This document shows positions 58,132-64,000 of a stretch of 64,000 nt of DNA, piece after piece; positions within the stretch are counted from its first letter, which is position 1; each line of letters starts with the position of its first letter. This stretch comes from Isoetes taiwanensis (Eukaryota; Streptophyta; Lycopodiopsida; Isoetales; Isoetaceae). The position numbers were made by a program, and so were the translations under genes. Where the stretch lies: the NCBI GenBank assembly GCA_021234155.1, contig JAJEKV010000011.1:9279712-9343711 (forward strand), read 5' to 3'. The notes beneath the pieces were generated by a model, which was not told the DNA's origin, ran no database searches, and was given only the letters and a program-made list of their open reading frames with translations.

Positions 58132-58199
58132 GGATCACACGATGCGAATTTAGTGTGTTCCATTTTTGTTGCATATGTACTATTCGCTTGGTGTGATCC
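58132..58199. promoter_or_regulatory. GGATCACACGATGCGAAT inverted repeat
   Basis: GGATCACACGATGCGAAT faces ATTCGCTTGGTGTGATCC (16 of 18 positions pair), with a 32-bp loop. It is about 360 bp downstream of the minus-strand gene at 58.9 kb, consistent with a 3' position on that strand. Confidence 0.78.
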
Positions 58200-58559
58200 T
58201 TCTTGAAAAATAATATGCTCTTTGAAAAGGGATAATGACTTATGTACTTAAGAGTGGTAACACATGTATAGTAAAAAAAAAAGTTAGGTATTCAAATGGA
58301 ATTAGAAGCAAAAACTTTTTACATTCAAAATTTTTTATGGCCGTATGGCTTTACATCATTTTGTAAATTTAAATGCCCGGAGGCTTCAACTATTCACAAC
58401 AAAAAAGCCCTGAGGCTTGGCACCATATGGTAAGAAGTCGGAGGCAAGCTGGAGGCTAAGAACAAGGAAAAAAAATAAGAGGTGCTCGCCCTAACAAATT
58501 TCATTCATCCGCTTCACCATCCGCAAAAAAAAAATAAGAAATAACCGTTAGTTGAATGC

Positions 58560-58914
58560 TTAAGAAAAGAAAGAAAACATGCATGTACCATGAACTAACG
58601 CCATGAGCTCCTCAAGTCGGGCCGGATTCGTCTTCAACTTCTTCATCTTCTTCATCTTGGCTTCTTCTCCTTGGGTAGACCACTCATTTTCTGAAGAATC
58701 TCCTATCCAGCCTTCAAGAACACTCAGGATGAACTCCTGCTCCGAAATTTCCTCTCGATTCCTCATTCTCGATTCTCGCCGAGGAATCGTGAGGAATCGA
58801 GGCATTCAGAGTAAGAACCGTGGGCGCAGAGGGAATCGGGAGGGAACACCTCTTCCAGCCGTAATAGGCTTTCTTGGAGGACACCTCCGGCTCTTCCGTA
58901 GCTGATCTCTTCAT
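58560..58914 (-). pseudogene. Small minus-strand gene, unrecognised, one frameshift
   Basis: The ATG at 58,914 opens MKRSATEEPEVSSKKAYYGW, then PSAPTVLTLNASIPHDSSAR. After a frameshift near 58,755 the sequence continues with EISEQEFILSVLEGWIGDSS, MKKMKKLKTNPARLEELMAL, and reaches a possible splice donor GGTACAT at about 58,590. Upstream on the minus strand are TATATCTA (58,999-59,006) and a very C-rich leader, the same promoter style as the tandem family, but protein similarity to it is not evident. Confidence 0.45.
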
Positions 58915-59104
58915 GGCGATGGACTAGAGAAATTGGGCGGAGGATCTAGCTAAGATTGGGGGAGATTGGGGGGGAGAATGGGCCAATCTAGGCTGGAATA
59001 GATATAGGCTGGATTAGACGTGAAAATCGTAGGAATGATTCGTTATTCCAGTCCTATCAACCATCATTACATGCCATTATGTGCATATCTCAAATTTGAG
59101 TCAT

Positions 59105-59215
59105 ATCTAATATCTTCCTTTTTAGCCTTATACCTAAATATCCAATATCTTCCTTTTTTAACCTTATTCCTAAATATCCAATATCTTCCTTTTTAACCTT
59201 ATTCCTAAACCTATA
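59105..59215. repeat. Three ~35-bp tandem units
   Basis: ATATCTTCCTTTTT, CCTTATNCCTAAATATCCA occurs three times. Confidence 0.85.
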
Positions 59216-59439
59216 TGATTTGAGTTTAACCTGAAAATGAACACCGATATAATTCGAATTTAACATACTATTTAATACCAAGATGCTACGTCACACTATG
59301 TCGATAATTGGGATTTAAAAAAAACACCAAACCCTCCTCGAAAAAAACCACGTAAGTGCCGACCTCACTTGTGTTTAAGTTTAATTTGACAACAAGCAAC
59401 TTCCCATCTTGTGTAGATCGCGACGGCCTTGAAATCAAG

Positions 59440-59995
59440 GTGTGGTATTTTTATGCCCCAACACAATTCGCCGTGTGAGCCGAACGTCCATTACTAACTT
59501 CGTTTTTGAAATTTGCAACGTGCATATGGAAATCGAAAAGTCCATTCTCCTACAATCCATGCTTTTATACATTAAGCAAATTCAAATTTCGAATTGTAAA
59601 GGGCGGGAAGCCTGTATTAGGATGAAGTGAAGATCGGTTAAAGTAGACCCTTGGCCTGAAATGAAAGTCTGATCTGATACAAAGCTTCAACCTACACATT
59701 CAATTTTTGAAATGTAAAAGGCGGTGATGCGCACGCTTGGTATCTGACAAACCAAGAGACACCGTCATGAGTTATGCTATAATGCAAGTGGCATTTTAGA
59801 ACCGCCACGTGTTGCATCAGTCCGTCTGACAACCAACAGAATTAAATACATATGGCGCCATGAATGTGCAATCCCCCTTATTCCGGAAGAATATTCCAAG
59901 CAAATCTGTAATTATGAGAGTTTGGTATCCTAGGTGGCATGGGAAAAAGGGAGCGGAAATATGACGTGGAATGGCTGATAGGAGGCCATTTTCAG
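59440..59995. repeat. Duplicated right-end segment, terminal copy
   Basis: Partner of 57,395-58,025. It leads directly into the true right terminal inverted repeat (59,984-60,017). Confidence 0.88.
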
Positions 59996-60029
59996 ACCCC
60001 AAATCCGCCCTAATGATACTTTTGCTTTC

Positions 60030-60265
60030 AACGTGAAGCAAAAGTGTATTCTGGAATACACCTTTGCTTTACGTTAAAGCAAAAGTGTATTCCGGAATAC
60101 ACTTTTGCTTTACGTTAAAGCAAAAGTGTATTTTGCTTTACGTTATAGCAAAAGTGGCTTCACGTTGAAAGCAAAAGTGTATTCCGGAATACACTTTTGC
60201 TTCCGGAATACACTTTGGCTTTTAACGTGAGTCGAAAGTGTCTTCCGGAATACAATTTGGTTTCC
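60030..60265. repeat. Palindrome array 3, right part of the split intron
   Basis: Five or more copies of AAAGTGTATTCCGGAATACA-type palindromes, some partial, have spacers built on GCTTTACGTTAAAGC instead of the CTTCGGGCGAAG of array 1. It lies between the right end of the inner element and the acceptor at 60,331. Confidence 0.92.
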
Positions 60266-60331
60266 TCTTCTTGGTGTTTTCGTTTTCCGGAAAAGAAGTC
60301 TCATTTTGTTTTACTTGTTGTTGACTTCCAG

Positions 60332-61778
60332 CCAAAAAAACGTTATTACGTGCCAAACGTGTTTAATGGAGCAGCTGAACGTGGACAGCTGGGACAGGTG
60401 CAAAGAGCTCTATCCCATTGCTACATCCGACGAGCGTATTATTCAATACGCTCCAAATTTTGAGGGCTGGGTACGTAGTTTTCCTGTTTTTAAAGTTTTT
60501 CCTTTGTGTTGCATGAAGCTGACTTTAATCATTAACAGAGCAAGAAGAAGAACAAGGACCTGCCAGAAGGTTTTATGCACCTGGTACGAACAGCCAGAGA
60601 AGAGAGGACTCTAGCGGACAGGCGTGTTGTAGATGCTGAGCCGTCCGACTACGAGAGGTTTTCTATATTCGATCAAAATAATTTTTATTCTATCGTTCAT
60701 GGGGACTGCACTAAGTTGCCAGGAAGTATAAAGCCACAAGATTTTACATTGGTCATAGCAGACTTGCCATATGGTTTTAAGCTGAAGGATAGCCGCTACG
60801 ATGATCAGCCTTTCAAAAACTCAGAATTCAATGCTTTCGTCGATGGAATTAAGCAGGTTACCACAGCAAAACACTGGCGTCTTGTTGTTTCCATTCAAGC
60901 ATGCAGGCCGGCCTTGTGGAAGCTACTTTCAAGAACCACTTCGGTTCCCCTATGCAAGCCGGTTATGAAAACATGGTCTGGTGAGTCCTTAAATCAAAAG
61001 TGCCGTTCACGTGTTCTTTCTTTCAAGTTTTTATTCAAGGTTGCAATTGTAACCCGTCAGGGTCTATTCTGGAATACGTACTTACTATTCTGGAATACGA
61101 TCTTGCAGGTACAAGACTAATATTAACTACCATGGTGGAGGACCGAGGCTGCTGAGCAAGGTTGAGTATCTCCATGTAGCTTACTGGAGTTTCGACGGGA
61201 AGCGTACCATGGAGCACTTCAACACAGCAACCTGCCAGAATTTTTCTAATGTCCTAGAGTTCCCAGCAGTATTACAGAAGCTCCAGGACCCAAGTGCACA
61301 AGGCAGAATTGTAAATCATTATCAGAAGCCACAGAAGCTAATCAACCATATTCTGGACATGTTCTCACGTCCAGGAGATTGGGTCCTTGATGCTTTCTCT
61401 GGCTCTGGTACAACAATAGCATGTGCACTTAAAAAGGGCCGTAATTGTGTTGCTGTTGACATTGATAAAGAGGCTGTAGACTTCATCAAGATGAGGTTGT
61501 CTGTTTTACCAACTCTACCAGATGAAAATCAAGAGTTAGGAGCTAAATCATCATCAGATTTTGCCAAGATGACATCCTCTGAGATACAGCCTCCTTTTAT
61601 AAGCTCTCTGGAAGATGAAGCTACCTTTGCAGAGCTCAAAGAAGTAGCTCTAGCTACTATTCCTGAAGAGACTGTAGACACCAGTAAAGATGAAACAATG
61701 ACAAAGGAGCAAACTGCAGAGACGGACAAGGCTGGAACGAGCACACAACATACTGAGGACTTTGATTTAGACCTCTGA
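60332..61778 (+). pseudogene. DNA amino-methyltransferase half of the ParB-methyltransferase gene
   Basis: Exons 60,332-60,470, 60,539-60,980 and 61,109-61,778 join in phase. The frame gives PKKRYYVPNVF, then LNVDSWDRCKELYPIATSDE, then KDLPEGFMHLVRTAREER. Motif IV follows as LVIADLPYGFKL (a DPPY variant) and motif I as GDWVLDAFSGSGTTIACALK near the C-terminus, then NCVAVDID. Motif IV before motif I is the order of beta-class N6-adenine/N4-cytosine DNA methyltransferases, which are bacterial and phage enzymes. DLPY leans to adenine, without certainty. An Asp/Glu/Thr-rich tail follows, and AATAAA occurs at 61,847. One-base frameshifts near 60,365 (extra A) and 60,888 (loss in a T run) disable this copy. 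The first exon is in phase with the exon ending at 46,123, so both halves were one gene. Confidence 0.85.
61060..61101. promoter_or_regulatory. Two TATTCTGGAATAC sites in the last intron
   Basis: CTATTCTGGAATACG occurs twice, 22 bp apart, inside the 128-bp intron 60,981-61,108, extending the motif to a third intron of the gene. Confidence 0.75.
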
Positions 61779-62130
61779 GTTTTCTTTTGCTATATTATTT
61801 ATTATTGGCTACAAAATACTGCCATATTTACTGTATCGAAAGAAATTAATAAAAAAAAAAAAATATTTTTACGTATTTTGGATGTCTTCGAATTCCTAGT
61901 AATGTTCCTGGTGTATTAGTGTCTGGAATTCTGCCATTTTCAAGTGCTCTTTTCTACAAATGCGAGATTATCATTTTAAAGGGCCCCAAAATGCATGATA
62001 TAATATTTTGTTCCACTTAAAATCCCAAGCTTCTTTTGAAAATGATCATTTTTCCAATCTTGGTGTTTTTTTTAAGGGAATCTTTGAAACGGGAGTGATG
62101 CAACACTCCCGTTTAATTTGCAATCCTGTT

Positions 62131-62134
62131 AATT
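62131..62134. repeat. Right target-site duplication AATT
   Basis: Directly follows the right terminal inverted repeat (GCAATCCTGTT) of the outer transposon. Confidence 0.9.
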
Positions 62135-63570
62135 GTGTTTATCCATTTATCCTTCTTTTATGGTTAGTCCCTTTAGCAACTAGTTAAGAGCAACCTTCCC
62201 CATATGTCTGATACCATTAGGAATCGAATGTGGACAAGAAGCTGCATGCGACAGAGCTCCAAGGTCTCCATGATGTCCAGATTCTCCAGAGATGGTTTTC
62301 TGTAAGAAAAATGTTCATGTCTTTTTTTTTCCTTCCTGTTGTTCGTTCATGTTTTGCAAAAAATTTCCACAAACCAGGCAAGGTGGGCAGAGATTTTTTA
62401 TTCAAGTAAAGATTTTCTTCTGACATGCTTATGTCAGTAGTAAGGACATTTGCCCAGAGTTTTCCAATGCTGGTTTAGATTGCGATGATTGTAAAATTGG
62501 GTGTATTCCTCCAAATTGTCAAAGATCAAAGTTAAGGTAACCTTTTGTGATTTCGAATATGCAAATTTTTGTTTGAGCATGTATTCACAATTGAATCATC
62601 CCAATCTCATCTGCAATACATGGACATGTACAATATGCAGGCAATATTATAAATAGGGCAAGATATATACCACGTGCACCAATAAGTAAGCCGGAAAAAA
62701 AAAATCCAAAGAAACCGTCAAGTATTTTTCTAGCATCCTCAATTTTCATATCTCCCTTATTGAGAGATGCTTACAGATTCTGGTAAAATCCTTCGTTGCA
62801 AGCACGTCCCAATTGTAGGTACCAAGAGTGGCAGCCTCCGCTCTCGCTACTTCGCCAAAATAGGGCAAATTTGCCATTAAAATAATAAGATGGGAAGAAA
62901 AATCAAAGGAACGGTCCAACTAGAATGGAAGAAGCAAAAAGAACAAATAGAGGATCCATAGGCTGACTCCCCACAAACACGTGTTGCTACACTAAAAATT
63001 GGCCTTAGCCTTTCCGCATCTAATATACTGATGGCATCGTTATCCTTACACACAAGGCAATCCCTTATTTTGATAATTGAAGGGACACAGAAAACATTTC
63101 TACAGGCTTTCAAGCCAAGTCATATATTTCAAGCGTCCCAGTTTCTTCCATTGTAAGTTTTTGCCTCCAAGCTAGAGATAGTTTAGCATGCTCCTAATTA
63201 TCTCCTTTAAATCACTTGCTTGCTTAATCAGCTGTGTAGGAGAAGTATTTTCTCCTATTCACAGTCATAGTCATGTAATTTGGCATGCGAGCTACTTTGT
63301 TGTCCAGGTACTTAGCTATGTTTGGGACATGGCCTACGGCTACCTGGAGGGATGCCTTAGGTAAAAAGAATCATATGCAAGGAGGCAATTCCAGTAATGT
63401 CGGACCTACCTTTGTTTGGAATGCTTGCATGACTTCATGGTAGTATGGTGTTGCTGCTATCGTGTCTGATAGGTCGAACTCATGTTGAAGAACTGAGAAG
63501 ACAGAGTTGGCATCTGCTTCTGCTACATAGGAAGTGGCGTTGTACCATCCCCTGAAGGATACAGTAGCCA
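62135..63570. repeat. Right flank of the insertion, homologous to 37,582-38,935
   Basis: Collinear with the empty-site paralog through GGCATCTGCTTCT (63,510). It differs by scattered substitutions and a ~40-bp segment at 62,990 that is missing in the other copy. Confidence 0.92.
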
Positions 63571-63571
63571 T
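63405..63571 (-). CDS. Possible first exon of an unrecognised gene
   Basis: From the ATG at 63,571 the minus strand reads MATVSFRGWYNATSYVAEAD, then VFSVLQHEFDLSDTIAATPY, up to a good donor (CAAAG|GTAGGT at about 63,410). The matching part of the 38.9-kb copy lacks the start. No family was recognised. The upstream C-rich/AT-rich sequence has no clear TATA box. Confidence 0.35.
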
Positions 63572-63599
63572 GGTTGTGATGAAGTTGAGAATGTCAAAC

Positions 63600-64000
63600 A
63601 GATGTATGAGTACCTTAGGGAGCTAGAAGATCGGCTTGGAGTGAGGAGCAAAAGTATATGTGGCTAATGAGGGGTACCCTTATATTTTTAGGCAGATTTA
63701 AGTGGGGATTTTTCTAGGGTTTGGGGACTATTGCAATTTTGGAATGGTATTATTTATTTCTCGGGTAATTCGAACAACTAAATATGGGGAGAACTATCTA
63801 ATAACCTTATTGCAACAAATTTTAGATGATTCGGAGCTGTCTAGGTCAAGTTATGAAGGTTCAAAGAGTGACTACTCACGACATGTGCCTCAGGCCCGAG
63901 TGAAATTCTTATTCGTGCTTCTAGCGCACGGCGTGAGTACTGGCAGCCTGTTTGGGCCTGAGATATTGCCAAACTGATGAAATGAGGGTATTTTCTTGCT
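63600..64000. other. No gene recognised
   Basis: A plus-strand open stretch (63,702-63,977) has no recognisable family. Nothing else stands out to the end of the window. Confidence 0.3.

Larger units (their letters stand above)
46285..60017. mobile_element. Inner TIR element, ~13.7 kb, nested in the intron
   Basis: The left end reads (AT)CATTAGGGCGGATTTGGG from 46,285. The right end, reverse-complemented from 60,017, is identical for 34 bp. After a gap, both ends also share TTCCACGTCA (46,338-46,347 and 59,963-59,972). If the outermost AT is a 2-bp target duplication, the element is 46,287-60,015. Joining the flanks then nearly restores the palindrome CCGGAATAC(AC)TTTTGC seen in array 3. The duplication length is therefore uncertain. 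It carries an orphan gene, a histone H3 relative, telomeric repeats, a decayed acidic-protein gene, four tandem small genes and minus-strand relics. No clear transposase was identified in it. Confidence 0.88.
39981..62130. mobile_element. Outer DNA transposon, 22,150 bp, DUF7869 transposase plus ParB-methyltransferase
   Basis: The left end starts AACAAGATTGCGTATTAAAC. The reverse complement of the right end starts AACAGGATTGCAAATTAAAC, so ~25 bp of imperfect terminal inverted repeat are visible. A second matching block, CAAAGATTCCCTT, lies inside each end at 40,040-40,053 and 62,074-62,086. The right end also holds a hairpin, GGGAGTG-ATGCA-CACTCCC-like, at 62,089-62,114. AATT is duplicated at both borders, and the empty-site paralog at 37,578 confirms the borders exactly. 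Cargo is a minus-strand transposase-like gene and a divergent plus-strand ParB-methyltransferase gene. A second element (46,287-60,015) has inserted into it. A 4-bp AATT duplication with these ends does not match a superfamily I can name. Both genes are damaged, so this copy is probably immobile without help. Confidence 0.92.

Noticed and set aside
46287-60015. Clear-cut endogenous giant virus insertion
   Set aside because: No capsid, polymerase B, packaging ATPase or other hallmark gene is visible; kept only as a hypothesis.

Overview
The window looks like nuclear DNA of a land plant with a large, repeat-rich genome, most likely a fern or fern-like lineage. I base this on broken PPR (pentatricopeptide) genes, a class I trehalose-phosphate synthase pseudogene, a piece of a Pol IV/V-type RNA polymerase largest subunit, exons of a vacuolar NHX antiporter, TAZ zinc-finger relics and a Ty1/copia RNase H relic. 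The species is inference. Nearly every recognisable gene is broken, and many 0.3-2 kb segments occur two or three times within the window.

Positions 1-39,980 are gene-poor plant DNA made of duplicated blocks. In order they hold a PPR pseudogene (0.5-1.5 kb), the polymerase fragment (4.6 kb), a TAZ relic (6 kb), a repeat family (7.0, 9.5 and 27.4 kb), the TPS pseudogene (12.9-14.8 kb, minus strand), a TAZ-bearing block duplicated at 15.5-17.6 and 28.1-30.4 kb, a tandem array with a ~1.1 kb unit (20.4-23.8 kb), PPR pieces (25.4 and 31.2 kb), a copia relic (34.2 kb), NHX exons (36.3-36.8 kb) and a long CTAT microsatellite (39.35 kb).

Positions 39,981-62,130 are one 22,150-bp DNA transposon. It has terminal inverted repeats and is flanked by a 4-bp AATT target duplication. 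A paralogous empty copy of the insertion site lies in the same window at 37,578-37,581. The transposon carries two divergent genes. One is a minus-strand transposase-like gene of the DUF7869 type (three Asp motifs and a basic/acidic C-terminus). The other is a plus-strand gene joining a ParB/sulfiredoxin-like domain to a beta-class DNA amino-methyltransferase. The introns of the methyltransferase gene, and the divergent promoter, carry many copies of a TTCCGGAA-centred palindrome.

Positions 46,287-60,015 are a second TIR element of about 13.7 kb, inserted inside an intron of that gene and splitting it. This inner element is the most unusual part of the window. It contains an intact 330-codon orphan gene and a divergent, decayed histone H3 whose tail begins exactly ARTKQTAR. 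It also contains an array of eight AACCCT telomeric repeats, a long decayed acidic-protein gene, four tandem copies of a small coiled-coil gene (TATA box, pyrimidine-rich leader, ATGGC start, ELPxDI motif), and decayed minus-strand genes. Several of these genes are followed by an inverted repeat built on TCACACGA. The parts suggest a mobile element equipped with chromatin proteins of its own. The outer element is separately equipped to methylate DNA. These functional readings are inference.

Positions 62,131-64,000 are the right flank, homologous to 37.6-38.9 kb.
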